Shown here: positions 34,090 to 45,055 of the stretch, in pieces | How the letters are laid out: each line of letters opens with the position of its first letter | Position numbering within the stretch: the stretch's first letter is position 1 | NCBI GenBank assembly: GCA_021018995.1 | Contig: CM037585.1 | Span: 127,810,831 to 127,874,830, forward strand | Direction: 5' to 3' | From: Chloranthus sessilifolius | Taxonomy: Eukaryota > Streptophyta > Magnoliopsida > Chloranthales > Chloranthaceae | Length of the DNA: 64,000 bases | Translations under genes and position numbers: made by a program | Notes under the pieces: generated by a model | Seen by the model: the letters and a program-made list of their open reading frames with translations, nothing else | What the model was told of the DNA's origin: nothing | Databases searched by the model: none

Positions 34090-34840
34090 CCACACCCCCT
34101 GAGCTCTTGAACAAACCTTTGGTAAATCCTTAGTTCAAGGATATTGTAGGAGCTATCGATGGTACACATGTAGACGTTATGGTTCAGAAGCGAGACTCGC
34201 AACTATATTGAAATCACAAGCAAACAACATCACAAAAAATTTTGTGTTTTGTGAGCTTCGATATGCTATTTCAATACATACTCCCCGGATGGGAGGGCTC
34301 TAGTCCTGATTCAAAAGTTCTTGCTAGTGCGCTATCAAGGCCCCTTAGTAGGCTTCATGGGCCACAAGATAAATACTACCTTATTGATGGGGGTTATTTC
34401 AACATGCGAGAGTTTCTAGCTCCGTACCGTAGAGTAAGATATCATTTTTAAGAGTTTAATAGTTTGAATCCCCCACTCACCCCAAAGAGCTTTTCAATAG
34501 GCAACATGCCTCCTTGTGCAATGTGGTCGATACATTTTCAGGGCACTTAAACAATGGTTTCAAATACTTAAAAACCCAACAAGGTTCCCCATAAAAATAC
34601 AAGTGAGGGTAGTAACTACATGTTGTATACTTCATAATTATATAAGGATGTATGATGAAGATGATCCATTCTTTGGGAAATTGCTTGAGGAACGTGTAGT
34701 TGAACCCTCAGATGATTCAGTTGAGGAATCAGACCCCGACGTTCACTGCACTCAAACCCCAATGAATCGTGAATGAATGACCGCATTTCGCGAAAATATA
34801 ATAAACATAATGTGGGTGGCACAATCACGTTCACCCTAAT
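34090..34840 (+). pseudogene. PIF/Harbinger transposase remnant
   Basis: The DDE transposase of PIF/Harbinger cuts and pastes its own element. Pieces in order: DIVGAIDGTHVDVMVQKRDS (first catalytic Asp, with a stop after it), FVSFDMLFQYILPGWEGSSP and DSKVLASALSRPL, YYLIDGGYFNMREFLAPYR (second Asp), NVVDTF where NVIERTF is expected so the catalytic Glu is changed, then QVRVVTTCCILHNYIR and an acidic tail. Stops at 34135, 34210, 34449 and 34774 and frameshifts near 34540 break it. The N-terminal half with the helix-turn-helix is missing. Confidence 0.8.
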
Positions 34841-34949
34841 AGGCTCTATGCATGTTATGTTGTTAATTTAATATAATATTAATATATTACTTTCGCTTAG
34901 AATAATAATAATATGTTTACTAAAATTTTAGTATATATTCTCAGATGTA

Positions 34950-35138
34950 ATGGGTAAATACTACGTCGCTTTCATTGGTAGGAGACCTAGTGTTTATCGA
35001 ACATGAGAAGATTACTCGCGACAAGTCACAGGATTCTCGAGAGCTTATCATAGGTCGTTCAGAACATATGAGAAACCGATCAACGCGTTTCAAAGGTTTT
35101 TAAACACTCCCTCAAATAATCGTCCCATCAACCAATGA
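34950..35138 (+). pseudogene. RNase H1 N-terminal/viroplasmin-like domain, broken
   Basis: From ATG at 34950 the frame reads GKYYVAFIGRRPSVYRT, a TGA at 35004, then EDYSRQVTGFSRAYHRSFRT and YEKPINAFQRFL. This matches the fold that binds RNA-DNA hybrids at the N-terminus of RNase H1 and in caulimovirus P6 (K-Y-Y-V, G-R-x-P-x-V-Y, W-x-x-C, F-x-x-A). The expected Trp is the stop codon (TGG to TGA would fit). It is not connected to an RNase H catalytic domain and probably belongs to a transposon. Confidence 0.7.
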
Positions 35139-35482
35139 CACCACATTCGAGGAGACTCTATTATGATATACGATCCACTGCATTCTCCCCATCTCCCAGT
35201 CATGTCACATGACGAACCCCCCATTTTCCCCAAGAATCGGTAGATCCTTGGGTAGAGTGTAAAAATTAGGCTGAGAGTGTGTATGTACAATATGTATGTG
35301 ATATGTTTACATGACTTACTATTATCTTTATTGTAGCTCTTTTATGTATTTCAAAGGATGTAATAAAACTACCATTCGAAGCTTTAATGAGATGCTTGAC
35401 GATCGATATAATTTTTAAAGTAGATTATTATAATTTTAATTTTTTAACAACATAGTAGCAATGTCCTCAATTATTGGCAGCC

Positions 35483-35980
35483 ATGTTGGGAACTCCAAGC
35501 TCGGCGCACTCACGCACAAGGTCGTCAGCCTCACGGCCCGCCCCTCCAACTAAGCGAAGGATTGATGTAATAAACCTAGATCCTCCATATTGGGGGTCAC
35601 AACCGCACCTACTCCCCTAACACCATCCAATAGTACTTGTGCCTCCGGGGATTCGTCCTCAAGTCTGAGCACAAAAAATCTGAGGCCCTTTCCAAAACCT
35701 ACTAGTCTAACCAGCCTATCGTGCACCACCAGTGCTGCCCGTGACTCGGATCATTCGACCATCGGGGGTCGCAAATAACCCAATGCTCCTCAGTTCAGAC
35801 TCTGAGGCCAATACTTTCAACCGTATCATTGAGTCAGATGATGAGCTGGATTCCGATTGGGAGCCTCCCTTCCAGCATGTTCGCGATGATAGTTGGGACG
35901 ACCAGACTAGTTCTCTCGAACATACATTCACTGCCTCATACTCTTCCAAGGATGAGAATGACGACGGTGCTACCTTGTAG
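35483..35980 (+). pseudogene. Acidic low-complexity ORF remnant
   Basis: One frame starts at an ATG (35483) with Ser/Arg/Pro-rich sequence, PAPPTKRRIDVINLDPPYWG, is stopped at about 35609, and reopens as IIESDDELDSDWEPP and SWDDQTSSLEHTF to the stop at 35980. The combination of a basic patch followed by VINLD recalls ORF4 of element B. The family is unknown; the segment may belong to the same decayed transposon as the two preceding fragments. 35139-35482 holds nothing I recognise. Confidence 0.35.
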
Positions 35981-36531
35981 TCAATTACAGAAGAGCTATA
36001 TGTCGTTTTTTTTATAACTTGGCTTTTCACTTAAGCCAATTTTGAATGTACGAGGCTAATGAACCTCGTAAATTGGAATGAATGATAGAGACCGAGGCAC
36101 TTTCCTGAGTATGTAATAATTATATATATGATGCTTTTGATATTATAAGAACTTATAATAAAAAAATTATCCATCAAATAAGTACTATTTCACATGGATT
36201 GGTCACCCCGAGTACGATAAGTAGTCCAATGATTCACATTTGTACGACGGCAGCACAACTACCGATTCAAACGATTCTAAGCTTTTCAGAGAAGAACTTA
36301 AGAACGATTGAGAAATTAATTTTTATGAGAAAAACCAAGAATCATAGCAACTGAAGAACACATCTGAGAAAAGATAGGAATCAGAGTCTGCTAAGAATCA
36401 ATAAGAATCTGAGTTGTTAGGATTTAGAGCTTTTCTGGGAAAAGCCAAGAAACACATGAACGAGTTCTTAGAGAATAGATAAGAAAAATCGAAACTAACT
36501 TTTTTTCTTCTTATTTACTTTCTTTCCTGCT
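35981..36531. other. AT-rich spacer
   Basis: No ORF of note. It contains repeated words of the type AAGAATC and GAGAAAAGCCAAGAA at 36290-36480, possibly a decayed simple repeat. Confidence 0.4.
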
Positions 36532-36552
36532 TTCCTTTATATCAAATTTATT

Positions 36553-36768
36553 TATTTGTTTGTTATTATTTTTTTTGAAGTCCTGGGTATCCGGGCCTCT
36601 TAGAGCACCCGCCTAGTCCTAGGGGCACATGCGCACCCCAAATTAACACCTGTCGGGTCAGCACGGGATATAAATCCCTAGGGTGGCCTCAAGGAGGGGA
36701 TGGGATCCGAAGCCAGGTCTCTTGCTATTGGGAGCAAGTACCTGACCAGTACCACCAACCACTTGAGG
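36553..36768 (-). mobile_element. tRNA-derived SINE, minus strand, with 21-bp target duplication
   Basis: The reverse complement starts GGAACCTCAAGTGGTTGG, contains an A-box-like GGTGGTACTGGTCAGG and a B-box-like GCTTCGGATCCC, and ends in an A-rich tail. The body CCTTGAGGCCACCCTAGGG to GGGATACCCA is shared with 39255-39467. Flanks TTCCTTTATATCAAATTTATT (36532-36552) and TTCCTTTATATCATATTTATT (36769-36789) differ by one base and are shown here only to define the duplication. Confidence 0.85.
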
Positions 36769-36789
36769 TTCCTTTATATCATATTTATT

Positions 36790-38031
36790 AACATGACGAT
36801 ATTAGTTTTATTGGAAAGATGAGTTCGGTATTCAGTGTTGGGGTCGATATTTGGAAGCTGACATCCACAGATTTCAGGGTCTTTAAAGTGATGGACTTTG
36901 GTGGCTAAGAAGGGGTTTTACAGTCGGCAAATCGGCTTCTTATAATGAATTGTAGTCCAACTAGCAACGTTTGTATGCCTTGTATCCTAAACTTGCAGTC
37001 AAAGCAATAATTGAGGAATAAAAAACACTTCTAATTAAGTTAGGGCTGCTACGTGCACACCGCTGTTTTTACCTGCATAATATTTCTAGTAGCACAGCAA
37101 GTTTTGCTATCTGCAGACTAATTAATGAAAAAATAATAATAATAAAATCTGTCTGTCCATAACAGCTTTTGGGTCCACGCAAACTTTTCTTAATTGTGTT
37201 TAAGTGTTTTTCTTCTAGTTAAATACTAATATTTTCTCTAAGCATGCACCAAATTTTCTATCTGCACACCACTTTACTTTTATTTTTGAGTGTGCAAGAA
37301 GTAAAAAAGGGTGGTGTGAGTATAGCAGCCCTAATAGGTTATTAGATTTTTTTTGTTTTGTTATTAGATCTAAATGACTACAAAACACAAATTATAAGTT
37401 AAAACTAAATTGAAGAAGGAAGCAACTCGACTTCTACTGTCATAACCCTGATATCCGTGAAGTTTAAATTTTCCATTAAAGACAGTTAATTAGCAGAATC
37501 GACCCGTTTTTAGAAACCGTCCAAAAATTAGGTATCCCAATCCTAACCAATTTCCGTGTCCCAAGATTCATTAAGTTCCAAGTCTCCCTTGAAAGTGGAT
37601 ATCTAACGATAATGGAACTCTCAATCCTAACAAATTTCCGTGTTGTAACATTGAGATCCGTGAACTACAAAATTTCCTTAAACCCAGTTACCAGAATCTG
37701 ACTGTTTTTAGGAAGTCCCCGAAAAATCTAATTTTCCTCCCGAGAATCTCTTCAAAAACTCGATAAGTTAGGAAAACCGCTTCTATATAGTTCGGTACGT
37801 GGGAAGTTAGAAGTACTCTGGTGGTTGTGGGCAACTGAACAGCGGAGAGAGAGAGACAGAGAGAGAGAGACCACGTGGTTTGAGAGAGTGGTTTTGTTGG
37901 TGAACGGTTTACGGTTCATGCCAACCAACCATAAGTACCTAAACCTATCTCCAACCCATGCCCTATAACCCCAACAGCCCTAACAAAAGAGCAAAAAAAA
38001 AAACTCCTCGTTTTCTTTTTTCTTGTAGAAT
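36790..38031 (+). promoter_or_regulatory. Upstream region of the MYB gene
   Basis: A TATA box CTATATAG lies at 37783-37790, which would place transcription start near 37815 and give a 5' leader of about 215 nt. A GA microsatellite occurs in the leader at 37843-37872. Further upstream an imperfect direct duplication of about 95 bp (37441-37535 and 37637-37730, sharing ATCCGTGAA and CAGAATC with GTTTTTAG) may carry duplicated control sites. Confidence 0.55.
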
Positions 38032-38742
38032 ATGGGCGATCGAATTAAGGGCTCATGGACCCCAGCCGAGGACACAAAGCTAAAGAAGCTCGTCGATCAA
38101 CATGGCGCTCGTAATTGGTCCCTCATAAGCTCTGGTATCCCTGGCCGCTCCGGCAAGTCCTGCCGCCTTCGATGGTGCAACCAGCTCAGCCCCCTCGTCC
38201 AACGCCGCCCCTTCTCTGCGGCAGAGGATGCCACCATCATCTCCGCTCACGCCACCTACGGTAACAAGTGGGCGAGCATCGCTCGTCTCCTTCCCGGTCG
38301 AACTGATAATGCAATTAAGAATCACTGGAATTCGACTCTCCGCCGACGCCGTGTTGCTACTGTTACTGAATCTGGCTCTTCCGATTGGGACTCGGACTCA
38401 AAGTCGCTTATGAAAAGGCGTCGCATCGAACAGAACAGCGAGGATGCTTCTGGCGGTCCAGTTACGTCTCTAACTCTGTGGCCTCCTGGTAATAGTGCAG
38501 CACCACCGTCGCCACCCGGGTTCGTTCAGGCTGAGGAAGTTAAATTGGCGGTTTCGGAAGCTTTGCCGCTTATTTTACGGACGAAAGATGGATCAATGAT
38601 GAAGCCGATGAGAGAGGTTTATTTAATGTCCTTGATGCACGAGATGATTGCTAAAGAAGTTAGAAATTATATTGATGAATTACTTGACGATGATCAAGTA
38701 GGAGTATCCGATCGCCATAGAATAGATTTAAATTCTATTTGA
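38032..38742 (+). CDS. R2R3-MYB transcription factor, subgroup 22-like
   Basis: A 236-residue nuclear DNA-binding regulator. R2 spans about residues 7-56 with Trp 9, 29 and 48; R3 about 57-107 with Phe61, Trp80 and Trp99, the usual replacement of the first Trp in R3. The words [20 protein letters not shown] and [15 protein letters not shown] place it with the MYB44/70/73/77 group. A basic MKRRR follows at 127-131, TSLTLWPPG at 145-153, and [14 protein letters not shown] at 204-217, the C-terminal motif of this group. LTL and a terminal DLN may act as weak EAR-type repression motifs. There is no intron, as usual for the group. It is the only intact gene here; members are often stress- or hormone-responsive, which is family knowledge and not shown by the sequence. 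Confidence 0.93.
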   Translation: MGDRIKGSWTPAEDTKLKKLVDQHGARNWSLISSGIPGRSGKSCRLRWCNQLSPLVQRRPFSAAEDATIISAHATYGNKWASIARLLPGRTDNAIKNHWNSTLRRRRVATVTESGSSDWDSDSKSLMKRRRIEQNSEDASGGPVTSLTLWPPGNSAAPPSPPGFVQAEEVKLAVSEALPLILRTKDGSMMKPMREVYLMSLMHEMIAKEVRNYIDELLDDDQVGVSDRHRIDLNSI

Positions 38743-39097
38743 ATGTGGAAATTTTTATTTACAAATAAATTATATACACGAGAATTTGAATTTTTTAAGT
38801 TCCGATATATACATTGTTTAATTAGGCGGAGCATGGGGAATTTAGAAAAACAACCTTCAAAAACAAACGTTTTACCAAGAAAACGTTTTAAAAAAATAAT
38901 CTTTTCACGATTTTTTGAAATTTTGTGATCCGTGATTCCATGAAAGTATTATTTTTTTAATGAGGATTTGAGATCTTACGGATCTATGAACTTCAAAAAA
39001 CCGTAAAAGCAATATTTTTTTTAAATGTTTAAGTTTAGGGTTTAGTATCCGAACTTTTTTGCTAAAAAGTTTATTTTTAAGGTTGTTTTTCTAATTT

Positions 39098-39149
<52 letters not shown>

Positions 39150-39254
39150 GATGCAATTTTCCTAACCTTTTCATGAAACACCTAATTTTTAAGGTCAATG
39201 AAGTCATATATAATAGACTATAGAAGGAGTGAGGACTTTATTTTCCTTAAAACA
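38743..39254. other. 3' flank of MYB gene with (TA)n
   Basis: AT-rich, with a TA microsatellite at 39102-39146. Direct repeats of AAACGTTTTA-like words near 38865-38895. No ORF; a possible polyadenylation signal (AATAAA) is at 38763 in ACAAATAAATT. Confidence 0.5.
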
Positions 39255-39467
39255 CAATAGGCAAGTGCAGTAAGGTGACTAACGACCAATTCGTTCTTTA
39301 GTGATTTCTAATTCTAAGCATGAGACTTGAGTTCGAATCCCCTACCCCCCTTGAGGCCACCCTAGGGATTTATATCTTGTGTTGACCCAACATGTGCTGA
39401 ATTTGGGATATGCATGTGCCCTTGAGATTAGGTGGGTGTTCTAAAAGGCCGGGATACCCAAGTTATA
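39255..39467 (+). mobile_element. tRNA-derived SINE, plus strand
   Basis: It shares CCTTGAGGCCACCCTAGGG, GCATGTGCCC and GGGATACCCAAGTT with the copy at 36553-36768. The B box is clear (GAGTTCGAATCCCC near 39330). It ends in AAAAAAAAAA. I could not define a convincing target duplication. Confidence 0.75.
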
Positions 39468-39555
39468 AAAAAAAAATACATATATATTTAAATTGAAGAA
39501 AGACAACCCTTATATTATCAAATGAAAGTAGTGTGCCTATATCATAATAAATAAT

Positions 39556-39702
39556 CACTACAAAAAGCAAAACTATTAGCGGCAGCTAAAAACTGCCGCT
39601 ATTAATAAAAAACTATCGCTAATAGTCTTAATAGTTTTTTTATTAATAATGACAATTTTTTGTTCTAAAAAACTGCTGCTACTAGTCTTATTTTTTGTAG
39701 TG
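39556..39702. mobile_element. CACTA-type MITE
   Basis: 147 bp with terminal inverted repeats CACTACAAAAAG and TTTTTTGTAGTG. The inside contains repeated GCGGCAG/CTGCCGC and ACTATTAG/CTAATAGT words that fold back. Flanks AAT and AAC differ at one base. Two relatives lie at 41372 and 42107. Confidence 0.8.
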
Positions 39703-40773
39703 AACTAGAAAGTTTAAAATCAAGTCATGAACTTCAACCATAAACAATTATCCATAACCATCAATAAAACAATTATTTATTAAGTATCACAACATATGCC
39801 AAGCCTTAATAAATATGAACAACAATACTAGCAGTATAAATTATATGACATTAAATCATCCAAGTTACTGTTAAATAAACAAGTAAATGAAAAATACAGT
39901 CAACAAAATGTACAAAGAGTTCATTGTGTGTTAGTTTTCCTATTGATTTGGATTGAGCTCGAGTTCCGCGAACTGTTTTCTATTTTTCATTTTGATTTGG
40001 ATTGCGCCCAAGTACAATCCATTTATCATCCTTATCTTCTTCCCATTGGTAGTTAGACTCGATAAAGTCAAGGTCGTATGCTAAATTACCTATACATGAT
40101 CAACGAAAGAAAAAAAATAAGTACAACCTATAAATAGTGTCTACCGTAAAAGAATATGTCAAAAGAAAAAAAAATTCAAAATATACAAAGCAAATTCAAA
40201 ATCATGAAAAAACTCTCTAAAAAAACTTTCTATTTCATGAAACCCATATTAAAACCCAAACTCTACAATGAAAAATAATCCACCCAAATTATTTCTCCTC
40301 TTTAAAACCTTACATATGGGTGATTTATTTACAATTATTTTTCTTAATGGAATGGAAAAAATTTAACATAACAGACCAATAAAAATTTCATTAATTGATC
40401 ATTTGGCTAAGTTTTTCTTATATTTTGTAGACGAAAAATATTATTATAAGGAACTGCCAAAATGAGTAAAGCAATAGTTGGAGCTTATATATTATAAGGG
40501 TAGCTTTATTTGCATCTATATAACTTCAAGAAAAATAACATATGAAATAATTTAGGTCATGAATTCAGTAGTAGAGAATATTTAGAATTGAAAGAAAGAT
40601 AAACATCTTATGATGGGTATCTTATGTTTTAGGAAAGATTAATATTAATTAGAATTTTATGTGTATTCTAGATAAATATTTTAAATTATTAAGATCTTTT
40701 CAAATCTTAATTGATTGTATTCACCTCTATTTAAAGAGGTTTTTCAGGTTTCTCTATTAATGAAAAATAGAAA
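39703..40773. other. AT-rich intergenic DNA
   Basis: About 1.07 kb without a recognisable gene or repeat. 39930-40080 has a GC-richer stretch with two similar words (TTGATTTGGATTG at 39947 and 39988), which may be an exon relic, but I cannot assign it. Confidence 0.4.
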
Positions 40774-41025
40774 ACCAAAGAGGCATTAGCCCAGTTGCTA
40801 GCCTCCCTCCATTGTGAGGGAGGAGGTCGTGGGTTCTATACTCATCCTCCACGCTGTTTCCCACCCTTGTCTTTACAAAGTGTGGGTTGGGTTCTGTTAG
40901 TTAACCCTTACCACTATAGTTGGTATTCCATCACGCTACTCTCCAATTGTCATATGTATACGCGTGCCTGCTTCTCGATTCTCGAGGCTATCTCGGCCTA
41001 AATGGCCGTATCTAAAAAAAAAAAT
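40774..41025 (+). mobile_element. SINE of a second family
   Basis: It begins near GAGGCATTAGCCCAGTTGC, which fits an A box, followed by the B-box-like GTGGGTTCTATACTC, a pyrimidine-rich body and an A tail at 41010-41024. AATAGAAAAC on both sides (40764-40773 and 41026-41035) fits a target duplication. Confidence 0.7.
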
Positions 41026-41371
41026 AATAGAAAACTCATTATCCAAACTTAGTTTGTACATCATATGTTGTGTATCTTATTATTTAAGATATTCTCTAAT
41101 AGACACTAAAGGGAAGATAAAGTACAAATTCACATTTTTTTCATATGTAGAAACTCATTGCCTTTTAAAATCTTCTTAAAATTACATGTCAAAAGTAGAC
41201 TGTAAAGTAGTTATTGGGACCGTCTTGAAATCATATGACGAGCTACGTACACAAGTAATATTTGAGCACAATACCAACTCTTAACTAATATAGGTACATC
41301 TAAAAATAAAATAAGCATATAAGCATAAAATGATACAAGCAAAAATTCAGCGATTAAGTCCATCTTTGTGG

Positions 41372-41519
41372 CACCATAAAAAACAAGATTATTAGCGGCA
41401 GCCAAAAACTACCGCTATTAATAAAAAATTGCCGCTAATAGTCTTTAATAGTTTTTTGTTAATAGCGGCAGTTTTTTGGAGCAAAAAACTGCCGCTAATA
41501 ATCTATTTTTTTTGTAGTG
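41372..41519. mobile_element. CACTA-type MITE with TGG duplication
   Basis: 148 bp, ends CACCATAAAAAA and TTTTTTTTGTAGTG, with GCGGCAG/CTGCCGC fold-back words inside as in the copy at 39556. TGG occurs on both sides (41369-41371 and 41520-41522), the 3-bp duplication expected for CACTA elements. Confidence 0.82.
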
Positions 41520-41622
41520 TGGGCACATTTGATTGCTATGCATTAAAAAAAAAAACCAAACTGATCCAAATCCTAAATTGGAAAGCCGAAATAGCTAAAA
41601 TCATTATTTTAAATAATGAACT

Positions 41623-42080
41623 TTAAATCATTGGCCATGATGTTAAATATTGGCTATATCAGATAAATATCGACCGATGTGTACCAGGACATGCCCTATT
41701 TGATACAGATATTCACCTCGATTTTATATTGGGTCAAATACGGGAACCATATCTCATAGCAGGGTCATATCGGCCGATATGTATCGGATACGACCTGGGT
41801 AAAGTATCATAAATTTTTTTTAAATTTATAAATTTTTATCATTTAAAAAAATAAAAACATGTTAAAATATCAGCTAGTTTGGCCGATATGTATCTGATAT
41901 ATCGGACACGTATCGGCTTCCAACCTATCCGATATGCTGATAAATTAGGCTTTAAATCAGTGGCCATGATTTTAGTTAGTTGATACATATTGGTCGATAT
42001 GTATTGGGTTAGTCCCATCCAATTCTAATATACAACCTGATAATATCGGACCATATGTATGGGATGCGCCTCACGTAAAA
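41623..42080. repeat. Duplicated region with ATATCGGCCGATAT words
   Basis: GGCCATGAT-containing blocks at about 41630 and 41962 begin two related halves. Within them occur ATATCGACCGATGTG, ATATCGGCCGATATG, TTGGCCGATATGTATC, ATATCGGACACG and ATTGGTCGATATG, all variants of one palindrome. No ORF. It resembles a decayed, unidentified plant repeat. Confidence 0.5.
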
Positions 42081-42089
42081 TATAAAAAA

Positions 42090-42727
42090 GGGGATTTGCA
42101 TTTACCCACTACAAAAAATAAGACTAATAGCGGCAGTTTTTTATTAAAAAAAATTGCCACTAATAGTCTTATTTTTTGTAGTGACCCCCCAAGATATGTT
42201 GTATTTGCACTCCCCCCCCTCCTTTTCGTGTTCCACCTATATACATTGCGGTCCTTGCTTTTGTGTTTTCTTTGTATTTTGTACCATACAGTGATGAATC
42301 AACAGTTACTATTATAAAACTAAACTTTGACTGCTTTGAATCAGATAATGGAGATCATTTTTACCATAATTTTCTACCCAATAAATCTTGAGATCAAGAG
42401 TATAGCATCAGACGGTCAAATTTTGATTTACACCCATGATCATGTTCATTTTTTGTGTTGTCTACCATGTGAAATCAAAATTTGACCGCCTGATGGTAAG
42501 CTCTTGATCCCAAGATTGTTGGGTAGAATATTTTGGTGAAAAATGGCCCCCATCATCTAATTCAAAGCAATCAAAGTTTAGTTTTTTAATAGTCAACGGT
42601 TGATTTGTCACTGTAGGGAGTAATAAGTGAAGGAAACACAAAAGCAGGGACCTTAGCGTAAATAGGTGAAACAAGGGGGGCGGAGTGTAAATATGACATA
42701 TCTTAGGGGGGTAAATGCAAAAATCCC
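42090..42727. mobile_element. Mutator-like inverted-repeat element 1
   Basis: Two arms of about 280 bp face each other: GGGGATTTGCATTTACCC on the left and its counterpart AGGGGGGTAAATGCAAAAAT on the right, and so on inward to GACGGTCAAATTTTGATT. TATAAAAAA (42081-42089) and TATGAAAAA (42728-42736) form a 9-bp target duplication with one mismatch, the size made by Mutator-like transposases. No transposase is encoded. A CACTA MITE is nested in the left arm. Confidence 0.85.
42107..42183. mobile_element. CACTA-type MITE nested in element 1
   Basis: 77 bp with ends CACTACAAAAAATAAGAC and GTCTTATTTTTTGTAGTG and ACC on both sides (42104-42106, 42184-42186). Removing it restores the match between the two arms of the surrounding element, which proves the order of insertion. 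Confidence 0.88.
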
Positions 42728-43427
42728 TATGAAAAATTTCTTTTGCAAACAAAATTTAAAATTTTTATATCTTGTTATTATTTTAAAAATTAAAAAGGTT
42801 TTAAACAACGACCTGGAATGTAGCAGGATAAGCCGACATGTGTCGGACTTTAAATCCATATCTCACGCTAAAATCAATTCCCCTAAAAGAAAATCAAAGA
42901 CTAACATCCCTACAAAAAAACTATAATCCTAAAAGACCTTGAAAGCCCTGAAATAACAAGTAAGAAAAATTGTAAAACCCATGAAACAACGATCTTTATA
43001 ATAAAAAAAAAGCCATTATTGCACTCGGAAAGATGGCCTTTGCACCGAATTTAAAGAAAGACTCGGATAGGGACATGTTACATGTGAAAACGCAATTTGG
43101 GTCGTCTGATTTGAAGTTCTTGACCTATAGATCTTCAATGCATAAGATTGGAGCAAAAAACGATATTTATCATATGATCTATTGTAGTCAAGTATTGAAT
43201 CAGATAATAGCCTTTGACTATATTTAATCACATGGGTCAATTTTGTGCAAATCTTTTGCACTTAACATATTTAAATCATGGCCTCAAATCAAACCGCTTA
43301 GATGATGTTTTCACTTTTCACACAACAGAGGCCACCAAAGTTGCAAGTCTTTCTTTTAAATTTGATGCAAGGGCCAACTCTCCGAGTGCAACTAATGGCT
43401 CCCAAAATAAACAGAGGATAAATAAAA
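42728..43427. other. AT-rich spacer
   Basis: No gene recognised. The frames at 43016-43260 and 43214-43558 are open on both strands but show no domain, and part of the second is inside the next inverted-repeat element. Confidence 0.4.
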
Positions 43428-43812
43428 GGGTACCTCTAATTGGTGCCCACGCAATCTCTGAACGCGCCCATGTTTGCAACCCCTTCAAAACCATTGATTG
43501 CTTCGATCAAATGATAGAGCTGATGTTTGACGCCGACCTTCCACACAATGGATCTTGAGATCACGTCACATCTATCAGACATTCAATTTTTTATTCCACA
43601 GGTCACAGATCCCCAAAAAATGCCCTAAAATCACATTTAAGTGTGATGTGTGACATAAGATTCAAGGGGAATATTTTGGGGATATGTGAGATGTGAAATC
43701 AACATATGACTGTTAGATAGGTGAGACGTGATCTCAAGATCTATTATTTGGACGATAGGAGTTGCACACGTGGGCGCTCTTAAAGATTGTGTGGGCTCTA
43801 ATAGAGGCACCC
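43428..43812. mobile_element. Mutator-like inverted-repeat element 3
   Basis: 385 bp, ends GGGTACCTCTAATTGGTGCC and AATAGAGGCACCC. The arms extend inward through CAATGGATCTTGAGATCACG and its counterpart CGTGATCTCAAGATCTATT. The target duplication TAAATAAAA is perfect (43419-43427 and 43813-43821). It shares the GATCTTGAGATCA word with the elements at 42090 and 45056. Confidence 0.88.
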
Positions 43813-44755
43813 TAAATAAAACCCCTCTAAAAACACAAAATTAAGAGAATCTTATTTTAAGACAAATAGCTCAAATATAATTAAAAATAAAAAATAAAAA
43901 TAAACACCCTAAGCTCAAAACCCTAAATCAGAAAGCCCAAAAATCAATTCACAAAACATAGAGAAAAACTACCTAACTCATTGTCTAATCATCCCAAAAA
44001 GCATTTGAAAATGCTAAAAATAGAAAAAATACTTATGTATTGAAAAGATTACTTGAGGATGATATGAATGTGACTGTCATGGGAGACAATTTCGTGGAAT
44101 AGGCAAGAAAATCGCCCAATAATACTTATCATAATCTTTAGAAACTCGTACGAAAGTAAAATGAAGAGATTTTGTTATAAAACTTATCCTATGCTTTAGA
44201 AGTTATCCTAAGTTTCTAACCTTCACTTGTTTCACTGCCAATGAAGCCACTATCAGGCCTCAAACATTGGGAAGAGGTCTAATTTTTTTATATAAAGTTT
44301 ATATATCGATCCCTGGAAGATATTCTAATGAAATACCCTCACTGTATTCTAACATTCACCTGAAGCTTCATGTGGCACCCAAAGGTAACAAGCATTTGCA
44401 TTTGAAAATTTCAAATCCAAGCATTTTAAATCTAGGCGTTTTAAATTCAGAATTTGAAATATTTGGATTTGCAAACCTCTTGTTTGGATGTTTAAGCATT
44501 GCATTAGGATTTGGCCCAAGGATTTATAAATACTTTATTTGACTTTTTTTTTTATAAAAATAATTTATATTTCATTGGTTTCCGTCATTCTATGTAGGGG
44601 TGGAAGTTCGGTGAGCCAAACCAAAATCGAAACTGAAAATTTCGATTTCGGTGTCGGTTCACCTAAAATCAAACCAGAATCAAAATGTTTTGAGTTCGAT
44701 TAACCGAACTCTCCACCCCCTAAATCGAAACAAAACCGATCTATTTTCGGGTTTT

Positions 44756-44797
<42 letters not shown>

Positions 44798-45055
44798 TTT
44801 TTCAGCTTTGGGTCGGGTGTCCTTTTATTAGAAATTGATTTCTCTTGTTTGATAACATGGAAGTGTAATTACATAGGTGGAATAAAAATTATGTTATAAA
44901 ATCAAAGTTTGACCAAATATCAAATTTTGATCACAAATAAAAATTTCATTACCAAAATACAAATAATACAGTAATAAGCATTATCTACTGTCAAGATACA
45001 AGTCAAACTTTGACCAATAAAAATGTGACAATGTATTTTAAAGTTATAAATTAAA
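43813..45055. other. AT-rich spacer with (AT)n
   Basis: No ORF with content. An AT microsatellite is at 44761-44795. Repeated GATTTGCAAATCC-like words at 44390-44480. From 44900 the word GTCAAACTTTGACC appears, which belongs to the repeat continued at 46498. Confidence 0.45.

Noticed and set aside
38080-38325. Minus-strand frame opposite the MYB gene
   Set aside because: It is the complement of the conserved R2R3 coding sequence and has no signature of its own.
43016-43558. Possible small genes in the 43-kb spacer
   Set aside because: Open on both strands, no recognisable motif, and partly inside the inverted-repeat element at 43428.
44651-44899. Open frame across the AT microsatellite
   Set aside because: It is coded mostly by the simple repeat and has no domain.
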